From contig NZ_CP118866.1 of the NCBI RefSeq assembly GCF_029101545.1, positions 992,001-1,056,000 on the forward strand: a stretch of DNA of 64,000 nt. The letters run 5' to 3'. Of the stretch, positions 19,119 to 27,150 are shown piece after piece. Source of the DNA: Amygdalobacter indicium. Its GTDB lineage: Bacteria; Bacillota; Clostridia; Saccharofermentanales; Fastidiosipilaceae. Position 1 is the stretch's first letter. Each line of letters begins with the position of its first letter. Under the pieces are notes generated by a model. That model saw only the letters and a list, made by a program, of their open reading frames with translations. It searched no databases and was not told where the DNA came from. A program made the translations under genes and the position numbers.

Positions 19119-19124
19119 TATAAT
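19119..19124 (+). promoter_or_regulatory. Promoter -10 element of small flavin-fold gene
   Basis: A perfect TATAAT inside an AT-rich stretch 23 bases before the start codon. The -35 (TTTACC at 19094-19099, 19 bases upstream) is poor. GGAGGT lies before the ATG. Confidence 0.5.
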
Positions 19125-19146
19125 ATAAGAAGATGGAGGTGTAATT

Positions 19147-19551
19147 ATGGCTAATTTTACTGAAGCTATGAAAGAAATGATTGGTGAACAATTATGTATG
19201 ATTGCTACTTGTTCAGCAGATAACTTACCGAATATCGGTCCCAAGCGTTCCGGTAGAGTTTACAGCGATAATCAAATTATTTGGAACGAAAATACAAATA
19301 AGCAAATTATCAAGGATATTAAGAACGGTTCCAAAGTTGCAATTGCCGTTGTAGATCGTGCTAAAGTCAAGGGTTTCCGTTTTGTCGGTACAGCGGAAAT
19401 TTTCGAAGAAGGTTCCAAGCCTTTTGCCGATTGTGAGGCGGCTGCTCCCGGTCTGAAGATGGGTAAGCCGAAATTGGCAGTTGTTTTTACATGTGAAAAA
19501 ATTTATCTTTTAGACTCAGGTGCTCACGCCGGCGAATTAATTGCCGAATAA
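19147..19551 (+). CDS. Pyridoxamine 5'-phosphate oxidase-like flavin-binding protein
   Basis: A 134-residue single-domain split-barrel protein. The N-terminal helix, CMIATCSADNLPNIGPKRSG, and the strand order (IIWNENTNKQIIKDI, KVAIAVVD, GFRFVGTAEIF) match the small FMN-binding PNPOx-like family. It is much too short for a true PdxH and lacks its substrate-binding C-terminal part, so an FMN or heme-binding role or a reductase activity is more likely. GGAGGTG lies six bases before the ATG, giving a strong start. It is monocistronic, with a terminator directly downstream, and is transcribed divergently from the transketolase gene. Confidence 0.8.
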   Translation: MANFTEAMKEMIGEQLCMIATCSADNLPNIGPKRSGRVYSDNQIIWNENTNKQIIKDIKNGSKVAIAVVDRAKVKGFRFVGTAEIFEEGSKPFADCEAAAPGLKMGKPKLAVVFTCEKIYLLDSGAHAGELIAE

Positions 19552-19580
19552 TTGCTGCATAAGTCACATGAGCAAACTTA

Positions 19581-19616
19581 AAATCCGCCCTTCTTCCGGA
19601 AAGGCGGATTTTTTAG
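19581..19616 (+). terminator. Terminator of small flavin-fold gene
   Basis: AATCCGCC pairs with GGCGGATT and is followed by a run of T. It is placed 30 bases after the stop. Confidence 0.88.
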
Positions 19617-19675
19617 TGCACTAAAGTACAAAAGCCGCAAACGAATCTCAGCGCTTCTTTACCGCTCGCTTAAGA

Positions 19676-21370
19676 TTATTTACGGGATATGGACCAGCAG
19701 GCGCGGGAATTTTGCCGTTGCAGCAAACTGATGGGCCAAACTTGAGATGTATGATACGGACTTACGGGGTCGTATACAATGAAATCACCGTTATCGTTAT
19801 AGCCGACAATTGAAATATAGTGACCGCCACCGGTAAAATTACCTTTACCGACATTCAGAACAATTAAATTACCGGCGTCAATTATCCGCCGAAAGTTGTC
19901 ATAAAGAATCGGTGTTCCCTCCGCTCGGAGATTGAATTTTTCGGCCGCCTGCGGAATAAAAGCCGTATCCGTTCCGTCGTGAACCGTATTCATATCAATG
20001 GATAATTGGGCTACAACATCAGGTAATAATTTCGCATCATGCTTAAAGTAAGAAAGCACGCTTGCCATACAAGTTACACCGCAACCGTAAGTGCCGATCA
20101 CACTTCCGCCATAAGGCTTGTAACCCCATCTGGCATCCCATTGGCAATAATAAGGTACAGGCAGGACTTTACCGTAAGGTAACAAATATGAACCTAAACT
20201 GCTGCTTCCCGGCTTACTCGGCAGATCCAAACGTTTTTGCGGTGAATCGTCTTTTAGAGACAAATAATTATAAACAAAGTCGAAAGCCTCATTTTTGGCT
20301 GCTAATAGCAACATATTGGGCGGCAGCTGTCCCTGTGCTGCTCTCAATTCGGCAACACGCTGATCTGCTTCCTGCAAAATGTCAAGATTATGTTCCATAT
20401 TCTCTTTGGAGGATTGCAAACTTAAATTAATCATGCGTTGAGCCTGATCTGCAGAAAGTTTAACACCGCCGGCATAAGTTTCTTCTCCGCCTCTGGAAAT
20501 CGCTGCAGACGCAGCAGCCTGCGGCGGCAAATCCGTAATCCCGTTCTTATTGCCGTCCGCTTGCGTATCGGCGGCAGTAATTTCGGTATTTTTTGTATCC
20601 TTGGAAATATTGCCGCTTGTTGCCGGCATTTTAAGGTTTGAAAGCTTAGTCGTCACCTTGACTTTCGGGTTGAAAACACTGAATGTCGTATTGGAATTAC
20701 GGGATTTAGGCAGCAGGAAACGATACAAAGATATTAAAGCAAATACGAAAATGACCAGAACAACAATACCGGCGAAACTTTTGCGTTTATGACGTTGTTT
20801 TTGTGCCGCTTTAAGCATGGCTCGGCGCGTGTTGCGCGCTTCATTTTCATATTCCGGCTCTCCCGGGTAAGCCGGTGTTTCCCGATAGTTGTACGAATTT
20901 TGCGGATAATTATAAGAATCATATGCTCCGCCGGCCGAATCATTTTCGGCATAATCGGATGTATACTCGTCCGCTTCTCTTTCTTCGCGACTGTTAGTGC
21001 TGTATAACGTGCTGATTAGCGGACGGCGATAAGTCGGTTTAATGATTTCCGGTTCAGGCACAGGCTCCGGGGTAAAATAATTGTCCGTTTGCGCAAAATC
21101 TGTCTGCCGGCGGCCTGAATGAGCAGCTTTCGTCAGCGCATAAGCTTCCGCCTGTTCTCTTGTCATCGGTACATAATAAGTTGTTGTGCCGGCTTCTTCA
21201 GCAAGACTGTCTTGGTAAGCATCCGTCCGTTGCCGAGCGAAATAAGCGGAATCTGTCGAGTTTACAGGCGGTACCTGATGGCGATACACTTGACCGTTTC
21301 GGTTGGGCAAATATGTTCCGGCTGTTTCTTCCGGCCTAAGCGGTGGATGTTTGTCGTTTTGAAAATCCAT
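19676..21370 (-). CDS. Membrane-anchored C39-family peptidase with long disordered N-terminus
   Basis: A 564-residue protein. Residues 1-190 are hydrophilic, rich in Tyr, Glu and Pro, and predicted disordered. A basic patch (KAAQKQRHKRK) precedes one transmembrane helix at about 196-217 (GIVVLVIFVFALISLYRFLLP), so the N-terminal part should be cytoplasmic. A Peptidase_C39_2-type domain fills the C-terminus: Cys in GTYGCGVTCMASVLSYF (about 428), His in GGGHYISIVGY (about 512), Asp in FIVYDPVSPY. Such domains cleave peptides or peptidoglycan-linked substrates outside the cell; the substrate here is unknown. GAGGTATTT precedes the ATG. It is a single gene next to tRNA-Thr. Confidence 0.8.
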   Translation of the reverse strand: MDFQNDKHPPLRPEETAGTYLPNRNGQVYRHQVPPVNSTDSAYFARQRTDAYQDSLAEEAGTTTYYVPMTREQAEAYALTKAAHSGRRQTDFAQTDNYFTPEPVPEPEIIKPTYRRPLISTLYSTNSREEREADEYTSDYAENDSAGGAYDSYNYPQNSYNYRETPAYPGEPEYENEARNTRRAMLKAAQKQRHKRKSFAGIVVLVIFVFALISLYRFLLPKSRNSNTTFSVFNPKVKVTTKLSNLKMPATSGNISKDTKNTEITAADTQADGNKNGITDLPPQAAASAAISRGGEETYAGGVKLSADQAQRMINLSLQSSKENMEHNLDILQEADQRVAELRAAQGQLPPNMLLLAAKNEAFDFVYNYLSLKDDSPQKRLDLPSKPGSSSLGSYLLPYGKVLPVPYYCQWDARWGYKPYGGSVIGTYGCGVTCMASVLSYFKHDAKLLPDVVAQLSIDMNTVHDGTDTAFIPQAAEKFNLRAEGTPILYDNFRRIIDAGNLIVLNVGKGNFTGGGHYISIVGYNDNGDFIVYDPVSPYHTSQVWPISLLQRQNSRACWSISRK

Positions 21371-21541
21371 AAATACCTCGTTTATATCTTAACTTTAAGC
21401 CTGCTTTAAGGCTGCTTTGAGCCTGCGAAAGTGTTATTGCAATTATACACTGCATCGATTCTCTTCCCGTTTGTTCCTATAATGTTATCTCCCGGCGTTT
21501 ACAAGTTGAAAGCGATAATTCGGGCAAAGGGTATAAAAAAG

Positions 21542-21614
21542 AGCCACTAACCGGGATCGAACCGGTGACCTCATCCTTACCATGGATGCGCTCTACCTAC
21601 TGAGCTATAGTGGC
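21542..21614 (-). tRNA. trnT: tRNA-Thr (anticodon GGT)
   Basis: On the minus strand GCCACTA pairs with TAGTGGC. The D-arm, the anticodon stem CATCC/GGATG with loop ATGGTAA, and the T-arm ACCGG/CCGGT are all intact. Anticodon GGT reads Thr ACC/ACU codons. The discriminator is T and CCA is not encoded. A T-run follows and could end transcription. Confidence 0.97.
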
Positions 21615-21624
21615 AACGAAAAAA

Positions 21625-21653
21625 ATTATAGCGAAAGTAAAAGAAAAAAGCAA
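21625..21653 (-). promoter_or_regulatory. Promoter of tRNA-Thr
   Basis: On the minus strand TTGCTT (21648-21653) and a perfect TATAAT (21625-21630) are separated by 17 bases. The -10 ends 10 bases before the tRNA 5' end. Confidence 0.7.
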
Positions 21654-21772
21654 ATTATCGCCGCCAAGCGAAAATATGCTGTAATCTTAAAGCGCTTATC
21701 TTTTGCGTTCTTTAATATTAATTAATGCTTTTAGCGCTCAGATAAAGTAAACTGTTATTAATCAAAAATAAG

Positions 21773-21798
21773 CGGCAACATACGGCAACATACGGCAA
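21773..21798 (+). repeat. 10-base tandem repeat before the ABC transporter operon
   Basis: CGGCAACATA occurs twice in succession, followed by a partial third CGGCAA just before the ABC ATPase start codon at 21806. It overlaps the region where the ribosome binding site should be; no good AGGAGG-type site is visible there. Confidence 0.8.
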
Positions 21799-21805
21799 AG
21801 AAATT

Positions 21806-22735
21806 ATGGACAATAAAATTTTACATCTGAAGAATATAAGCAAAACTTTCAAGAAAGTTAAGGCTCTCAATCAAATTAATTTAACAGTAAACAACGGTGA
21901 TACTTTGGCCTTAATCGGCAACAACGGCAGCGGTAAAAGTACACTTTTGAATATTATCACAGGCCTCTATTATCCGGATCAGGATAACGGTTTTCTTGAA
22001 ATTTACGGAGAAAAATCACCTGCGGCTTTACCCTTGGCCAGAAGACATATAGCGTATGTCGGCAATAATTATTTTCATCCTTTACTCAGCGCGAAACAGA
22101 ACTTACAATTAACGGCGCAATTACAAGCAAACGATAATTACGTTGAAATGAACAATTTACTGCATTACTTCGAACTGTTTCCTTATTTTGAGCGCCCGAT
22201 TAACAGTTTATCCTTGGGTATTCAGCAGAAGTTTCGGCTGGTAGCGGCATTAATGGCTGAGAAATCACTAATTATATTGGATGAACCTTTCGTTTATATA
22301 GATCCCCTGAGTTGTCAAAAATTACTGGAATTACTGCTGCAAAAGCAGGAAAAAGAAAACTTAACTTATATTATTTCGTCGCACAATTTACATTTGATAG
22401 ATAAACTTGCCAATCGTTTCTGCTTTATTAATGCCGGAGAAATAAAAAATGAAATCAGCTTAAGCGAGTTACGCCGGCGGCAAAGTAATACTTACAATTT
22501 GGATACTGATAATAACCGCATAGCCTTAGTCTTACTGCAGGATATAAGCGGTATTACCAATCTGTCTTTGAACAAAGATAAAAGTTTGACTTTCAGCGCG
22601 TTGAACTTGGACTTAAAGCAATTAAATCGCCTTTTGGCAGAGCACGATTTGTACATTAAGTCTCTTTATCGCCGTCAATTTGATTTGAACGATTACTTTC
22701 AAGAAATTATGAAAGGGGAAAATTATAATGATTAA
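21806..22735 (+). CDS. ABC transporter ATP-binding protein
   Basis: A 309-residue ATPase subunit. Walker A GNNGSGKST is at residues 38-46, the signature is LSLGIQQKFRL, the Walker B is LIILDEPFVYID and the switch His lies in ISSHNLHLID. A C-terminal extension of about 90 residues follows the ATPase core, as in antibiotic-resistance (DrrA/BcrA-type) exporters. It is the first of four tightly packed genes (ATPase, membrane protein, histidine kinase, response regulator). Its stop overlaps the next gene's start by 8 bases. An export or peptide-sensing role is inferred from the layout; the substrate is unknown. Confidence 0.88.
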   Translation: MDNKILHLKNISKTFKKVKALNQINLTVNNGDTLALIGNNGSGKSTLLNIITGLYYPDQDNGFLEIYGEKSPAALPLARRHIAYVGNNYFHPLLSAKQNLQLTAQLQANDNYVEMNNLLHYFELFPYFERPINSLSLGIQQKFRLVAALMAEKSLIILDEPFVYIDPLSCQKLLELLLQKQEKENLTYIISSHNLHLIDKLANRFCFINAGEIKNEISLSELRRRQSNTYNLDTDNNRIALVLLQDISGITNLSLNKDKSLTFSALNLDLKQLNRLLAEHDLYIKSLYRRQFDLNDYFQEIMKGENYND

Positions 22736-23600
22736 TTGCCTGAAATTCTTTCACCGAAGTTATTTTTCAGCGCGTAATCAAAAGCGCATTCTGATAAGCA
22801 TTATTTTGCTAAGTGTACTAATGGAATTTATACTTTATAATTATAATTCGATTGATAATTGTACGATGATTTTTGCCGATAATATCAAGTTGACGTTAGA
22901 AAATTTCGAGCATTATCGTCTCTATCTGATTCAGTTCTTAACCAACATCGTTTTGCCGCTTTGTCAGCTATTATATATCGGCTGTTTTATTATTTGTCGG
23001 AGCTATAAATTCAATCTGTTGAAATCTTTACGTCTGCAGGGATACAGTAATTGTACAATTATCGCTTCGCTTTACTTGTATGCCGTCAGTTTCGCAATAA
23101 TTACAATTCTGGGCTTCGCAGCTCTGGAGTTGGGCAGTTTTGCGCTTTTAAGCGGTCAATTAAGTCGTGATTACCTGTTTATCTTTATTTGCGGCACAAT
23201 TCGTTGTTGTTTAATTGCTGTCGCCCATATTGCCCTTATGCTCTTTTTTGCCGTCCTTTTACACGGTAACTATTTTTCTCTCTTACCGCAAATTATTATT
23301 TTAGGCAACTCATATTCCAATATATTCAACTGGTTCGAGCCTTTGCTCAGATTTAACAAGTTTAATACTCCCCTGCTGAATTTTTTGCATCTGATAAATT
23401 TTACCGAATGGAACAATTTCGATTTTGTTTTTGCCCCGTCTACTCTAAATTATAGCCCGGACAATTTCGCTGTTATTAATTATGAAATTAATTTTCCTTT
23501 CAGCATTGGCGGACAAATTTTCCAATCTCTGATTATTTTGTGCATAAGCGGATTATTGTTCGCTTTCGCTTCCAAAGTTTTTCAAAAGCAGGATTTGTAA
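22728..23600 (+). CDS. Integral membrane protein, probable ABC permease
   Basis: A 290-residue, strongly hydrophobic protein with about six predicted membrane helices (for example ILISIILLSVLMEFILY, FLTNIVLPLCQLLYIGCFIIC, IITILGFAALELGSFALL, AHIALMLFFAVLL). No conserved family motif is recognised. Size, topology and the overlap with the ATPase gene make it the likely permease partner, similar in build to lantibiotic-immunity permeases rather than to the large FtsX-type BceB proteins. AAAGGGGAA lies shortly before the ATG. Confidence 0.7.
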   Translation: MINCLKFFHRSYFSARNQKRILISIILLSVLMEFILYNYNSIDNCTMIFADNIKLTLENFEHYRLYLIQFLTNIVLPLCQLLYIGCFIICRSYKFNLLKSLRLQGYSNCTIIASLYLYAVSFAIITILGFAALELGSFALLSGQLSRDYLFIFICGTIRCCLIAVAHIALMLFFAVLLHGNYFSLLPQIIILGNSYSNIFNWFEPLLRFNKFNTPLLNFLHLINFTEWNNFDFVFAPSTLNYSPDNFAVINYEINFPFSIGGQIFQSLIILCISGLLFAFASKVFQKQDL

Positions 23601-23602
23601 TT

Positions 23603-24601
23603 ATGGCGTATCTATTTATTGTTGTTCTATGTTTAATCATTATTTTGCTTGCAGCTTGTATTATTTATGAAAATACACAAGTCAAAATTTTACGCCGCTC
23701 TTTGCAGCTGCAGGAAAATAATCAGGTAAATTGGCAAAACGCTGCCGCTCCGCTGCTGCCGCAAAACAAACTGTTATGTCGTGATTTGATGACATATTTC
23801 CGTAATTTGGCAATGTTACGGGAAAAATTACGGCAAAAAAACGCTGAGCAAAAAAATTTAATTGCTTCTATCAGTCATGATTTTCAAACACCTTTGGCCG
23901 CTATTTTAGGCTCTTTGGAAATCATCGAACAATTGCCGGCCAATGACGAAAGCTTCAAACGCTCGATACATTTTCTGAATATCATTAAACAGCAAAGCCA
24001 AACTTTAAGTGAAGAAATTAAAAGTTTCTATGCTTTAGCTTTACTGGAAAGCGGCGACTTCAAGCCTAATATTACTCAAGTCAATTTATATGACATACTC
24101 AGTAACGAAATTGCTTCCCGAGTCAACGAGCTGGAAGCTAAATTTCACGACAATGTGACAGTTGAACTGGATGAGACGGTGCCGTCTTTGCAACAATCCG
24201 AACTTACCTGCCACAGAATCATCAGTAATCTCCTGAAAAATTCGCTTGATCACGGGGAACGGGAGATTAAAATTAAACTTGAGGTTGTAAATGACAAACA
24301 GCTGTTACACATTGCCAACATCTGGCATAATCCGGGTATTAAGGATTTAAATATCCTCTTCAGTCGCAGTTTCCGCGTTGACAGTGCCAGACAGCAACTA
24401 CAACAAAGTCCCCATGCCGGATTAGGTATGAGCATTGTCAAAGACTTATGCGAACGCTTCAATATTGCATGGAAAATTTATGAAACGGCAGTCAATAACG
24501 AAAACTCTCCTGCCTGCACGCCGGAAGCTGCTGCAAATAAAGAAGCTTATTTGAATATTGACTTATTATTCAGTAATTATCGAGGTGAAGAAAATGATTA
24601 A
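23603..24601 (+). CDS. Sensor histidine kinase, small sensor-domain-free type
   Basis: A 332-residue kinase. It has a single N-terminal transmembrane helix (MAYLFIVVLCLIIILLAACII) and no extracellular sensor domain. The phospho-acceptor His is at about 91 in SHDFQTPLAAILGSL, the N-box is RIISNLLKNSLDHG and the G-box GLGMSIVKDL. The ATG at 23603 is chosen over one 63 bases upstream because it starts two bases after the permease stop and the earlier frame overlaps the permease. Kinases of this size often sense through a partner transporter, so it probably responds to the ABC system encoded just upstream. Confidence 0.87.
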   Translation: MAYLFIVVLCLIIILLAACIIYENTQVKILRRSLQLQENNQVNWQNAAAPLLPQNKLLCRDLMTYFRNLAMLREKLRQKNAEQKNLIASISHDFQTPLAAILGSLEIIEQLPANDESFKRSIHFLNIIKQQSQTLSEEIKSFYALALLESGDFKPNITQVNLYDILSNEIASRVNELEAKFHDNVTVELDETVPSLQQSELTCHRIISNLLKNSLDHGEREIKIKLEVVNDKQLLHIANIWHNPGIKDLNILFSRSFRVDSARQQLQQSPHAGLGMSIVKDLCERFNIAWKIYETAVNNENSPACTPEAAANKEAYLNIDLLFSNYRGEEND

Positions 24602-25268
24602 AATTCTTATTGCTGAAGATGATTTTGCAATCAACGAAATCTTGACTCATATAGTCAACGAGTTGAAAAGTGATTACCCGGATTTAGAATGTCAAAGCTG
24701 TTTTGCCGGCAGTGAAGCGCAAAAGTTATTACAGAATCAGACATTCGACGTTGTTTTGTTGGATTTGATGTTGCCGTTCATCTCGGGTTATGAGCTTTTA
24801 CCGCAATTTTTGGCACGTGGAACAAGCGTTCTGATTATTACCGCTAAAAATGATATTGCGACACTGGTAAATGTCTTAAATAACGGTGCTGCCGATTATA
24901 TAGCCAAGCCTTTTCGCCGCGAAGAAGTGTTGGCCCGTTTAAGAAAATTGCTGCTGCAAAAATTCCCGGATGTAAGCAGTATCCTGCGCTATAAAAATAT
25001 TACTTTGAATAACTATCATCAGACTGTAACGGTCGATGATAATCAAGTAAAGCTGACTAAAATAGAGTTTAAGCTGCTGGCTTTTTTCCTGAACGAACCG
25101 CAACGGGTTTTTACCAAAAAACAGATTTATGAAAATGTCTGGGGACAGGAGTTTATGCAGGATCAGACACTTAATGTTCACTTATCCAACGTTCGCAACA
25201 AACTTAAAATCGCCGGTTTTCCGGCAAGTTTCAAAGTTATTTGGGGCGTAGGCTGGCGTTTTGAATAA
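24594..25268 (+). CDS. OmpR-family response regulator
   Basis: A 224-residue regulator. The receiver domain has the acidic pair at EDD (residues 9-11 region), the phospho-acceptor Asp at about 57 in VVLLDLMLP, Thr in LIITAKND and Lys in YIAKPF. A winged-helix DNA-binding domain (KLTKIEFKLLAFFL, NVHLSNVRNKL, GVGWRFE) follows. The start at 24594 has GAGGTG upstream and overlaps the kinase stop by eight bases; an ATG 36 bases earlier is less likely. It is the last gene of the operon and probably controls the operon itself. Confidence 0.92.
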   Translation: MIKILIAEDDFAINEILTHIVNELKSDYPDLECQSCFAGSEAQKLLQNQTFDVVLLDLMLPFISGYELLPQFLARGTSVLIITAKNDIATLVNVLNNGAADYIAKPFRREEVLARLRKLLLQKFPDVSSILRYKNITLNNYHQTVTVDDNQVKLTKIEFKLLAFFLNEPQRVFTKKQIYENVWGQEFMQDQTLNVHLSNVRNKLKIAGFPASFKVIWGVGWRFE

Positions 25269-25291
25269 ATTTTTGTTCGGCTTCTTGCTAT

Positions 25292-25319
25292 TTGACCGTC
25301 ATAAATGCTAATCTATAAC
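25292..25319 (+). promoter_or_regulatory. Promoter of Crp/Fnr-type regulator gene
   Basis: TTGACC (25292-25297) and TATAAC (25314-25319) are 16 bases apart. The -10 ends only three bases before an ATG at 25322, which supports the later start at 25340. Confidence 0.7.
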
Positions 25320-25339
25320 AAATGAAAGTGAGACAGCCT

Positions 25340-26095
25340 ATGAAACAATTTCCCAGTTGGCAAGCTTCAATGAATCGTTTGCCGAAATCTGCACCCCTTT
25401 TGCTCCCTATTCGCGGCGGCGGTTTAGTTAACAGTGATAAAATTGCAGTTTTAAGAGATCTTCCTGCTGCCGATCAGGCCGCCTTGGCTAAAGAAATCGA
25501 CGTGTTCAGTTTGAACAGGGGTGATTATTGTTTTCGCAGCGGTGATGCGGCTAATGTGTTCTACATTCTGATCGAAGGTCGTTGCAAAATTTTTAATTTT
25601 ACCTCCGATGCCCGTGAACAGATTCTCTACATTTATACTGCCGGTGATTTCATCGGCGGACTCAATTTGTTGAAAGATCATAAGTATCTTTATACCGGTC
25701 AGGCTGTAGAAAATTGTCTGGTAGCTGCTATCAGCAAAGACAGTTTTATGAAGTACTGTTATCACCAGGAAGCTATTTTACGTCTGATTATTGATAAGTG
25801 TTACGACCGTATCAGGTGGGCGGAAAATCTTATAAGTTGTCTGGTCTCAAATTCCGCCGATGCCAAAGTAGCCAGCGTTTTGCTGCGTTTAAGCGAGTCT
25901 TACGGCGAGCAGACGCCTAAAGGTATGGTCCTGCGTTTGACCATCAGCCGGGAAGAAATGGGTTCTTACGCCGGTTTGGCGAGGGAAACTATGAGTCGTA
26001 AATTAAATCAGTTCTCCGATGAAGGTTTGATTGAATTTGTCGGACCGAAGTCAATTTGTATTTTGGATGTGGAACGACTGAAAAAGATGATCTGA
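25340..26095 (+). CDS. Crp/Fnr-family transcriptional regulator
   Basis: A 251-residue regulator. The N-terminal region (30-145) is a cyclic-nucleotide-binding-type beta roll (LNRGDYCFRSGDAANVFYILIEGRCKIFN, YTAGDFIGGLNLL). A C-terminal Crp-type helix-turn-helix follows, with LTISREEMGSYAGLARETMSRKLNQFSDEGLI. No Cys cluster of the FNR iron-sulfur type is present, and the Arg/Ser residues for cAMP are not clearly conserved, so the effector is unknown. Start 25340 is chosen because the upstream ATG at 25322 lies too close to the -10 and has no ribosome binding site. The neighbours are the convergent nitrilase-like gene and the two-component operon; no target site could be identified. Confidence 0.85.
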   Translation: MKQFPSWQASMNRLPKSAPLLLPIRGGGLVNSDKIAVLRDLPAADQAALAKEIDVFSLNRGDYCFRSGDAANVFYILIEGRCKIFNFTSDAREQILYIYTAGDFIGGLNLLKDHKYLYTGQAVENCLVAAISKDSFMKYCYHQEAILRLIIDKCYDRIRWAENLISCLVSNSADAKVASVLLRLSESYGEQTPKGMVLRLTISREEMGSYAGLARETMSRKLNQFSDEGLIEFVGPKSICILDVERLKKMI

Positions 26096-26159
26096 GTCTC
26101 ATCTCGGACGTAAGTTTTGCTGCTGCCGAAAATTCTGCATTTTAAACTGCAAGTCTTCG

Positions 26160-26185
26160 GCAATCGGCAGCGATTGCTTAAATTT
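26160..26185 (+). terminator. Possible terminator between convergent genes
   Basis: GCAATCG pairs with CGATTGC over a four-base loop (26160-26177), followed by TTAAATTT. The tail is weak and runs into the end of the opposite gene. Confidence 0.4.
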
Positions 26186-27044
26186 CCACGGCCAGAATGC
26201 CGTAGCAATTCGGCTCCAGCTGTTCCAGTTTATTGTTGGGAATTTGCCCTAAAGCTCCTCCCTTAACCGAATTATCTTCAATATAATAACTGTTATCCAA
26301 CAAAACCGTTGTATCAAGTTTATCGGCCAGCGGTAAAAATTTTTTGCTGACGAAATTAGCCCATTCATCATTTTTAATATCCAGGGATGTCGGACAGTAA
26401 ACCCAATCAGGCTCCAAATCTCTGCAAGCTCGAACAATCTCTTTATTCTCCCAATCCCGCCCGATCAGCAAGACAACCTGTTTACCGCCGAAATAACCGC
26501 AACTTAAAGCCTCACCTTTACTGAAATTGACCTCCGGCACAGCTTGCTTCGTTAAAGCAGCTTCATCTTCCAGTTCTTTGACAAATTCCGTCTCTTCTTC
26601 AAACAGCAGCTTATTCGGCTCCAACAAATCCAGATCAATTTTTTCTACCGGTAAATCGGCCGGTAAAGACTTGGTTTTTTCTTGCCACTGTTGCGTTAAT
26701 TGTCGTTGGCGGAATCGAATTTTGCCCTCCCGGTTAATCAGAATATAGCTGTCGTATATGGCATTTTTTCCGTCCTTTTCGTAATAACCGAAGCCTACTC
26801 CGACACAATAACGTTCACACAACTTTTTGATTTTCCCTATCAGACGACAATTTTCTCTAAAAGCGATTTTTACAGCTTCCGCTTTGTCATTGTTCAAAGA
26901 ATATATTCCTTGTAAGTATGTTTGCGGGAAAAGCAATAAATCGTAATTCTCCGCCGTTTGCTGCATTAATAATTGTTCCATTTGGCACAAGGCCTGAAAC
27001 GGCTTTTTAATAAAACTGCGACAAACTACAATTCCGACTTTCAT
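26178..27044 (-). CDS. Nitrilase-superfamily (carbon-nitrogen hydrolase) protein lacking catalytic residues
   Basis: A 288-residue protein with the layout of the nitrilase superfamily. The catalytic Glu position reads LLLFPQTYLQG (Glu to Gln). The Lys position reads IRFRQRQLTQQW (Lys to Gln). The Cys position reads VVLLIGRDWENKE, where the family has I-C-Y-D (Cys to Gly). All three members of the Glu-Lys-Cys triad are therefore replaced although the framework is kept. A 60-residue insertion sits between the second and third motifs. It is probably a non-enzymatic binding or regulatory protein, or has an altered activity. The start at 27044 (MKVGIVV) is chosen because it is the family N-terminus and AAAGAGA precedes it; an ATG 84 bases upstream is in frame. 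It is divergent from the dipeptidase gene. Confidence 0.78.
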   Translation of the reverse strand: MKVGIVVCRSFIKKPFQALCQMEQLLMQQTAENYDLLLFPQTYLQGIYSLNNDKAEAVKIAFRENCRLIGKIKKLCERYCVGVGFGYYEKDGKNAIYDSYILINREGKIRFRQRQLTQQWQEKTKSLPADLPVEKIDLDLLEPNKLLFEEETEFVKELEDEAALTKQAVPEVNFSKGEALSCGYFGGKQVVLLIGRDWENKEIVRACRDLEPDWVYCPTSLDIKNDEWANFVSKKFLPLADKLDTTVLLDNSYYIEDNSVKGGALGQIPNNKLEQLEPNCYGILAVEI

Positions 27045-27150
27045 GCTTATTCTCTTTCCGCTGTTTTCGCTGTAGTAATTTTCTTTTATACGGCTCATTG
27101 TAGCACAGATATGCGTTATACTATACACATCATCTTTTAAGGAGTAATTT

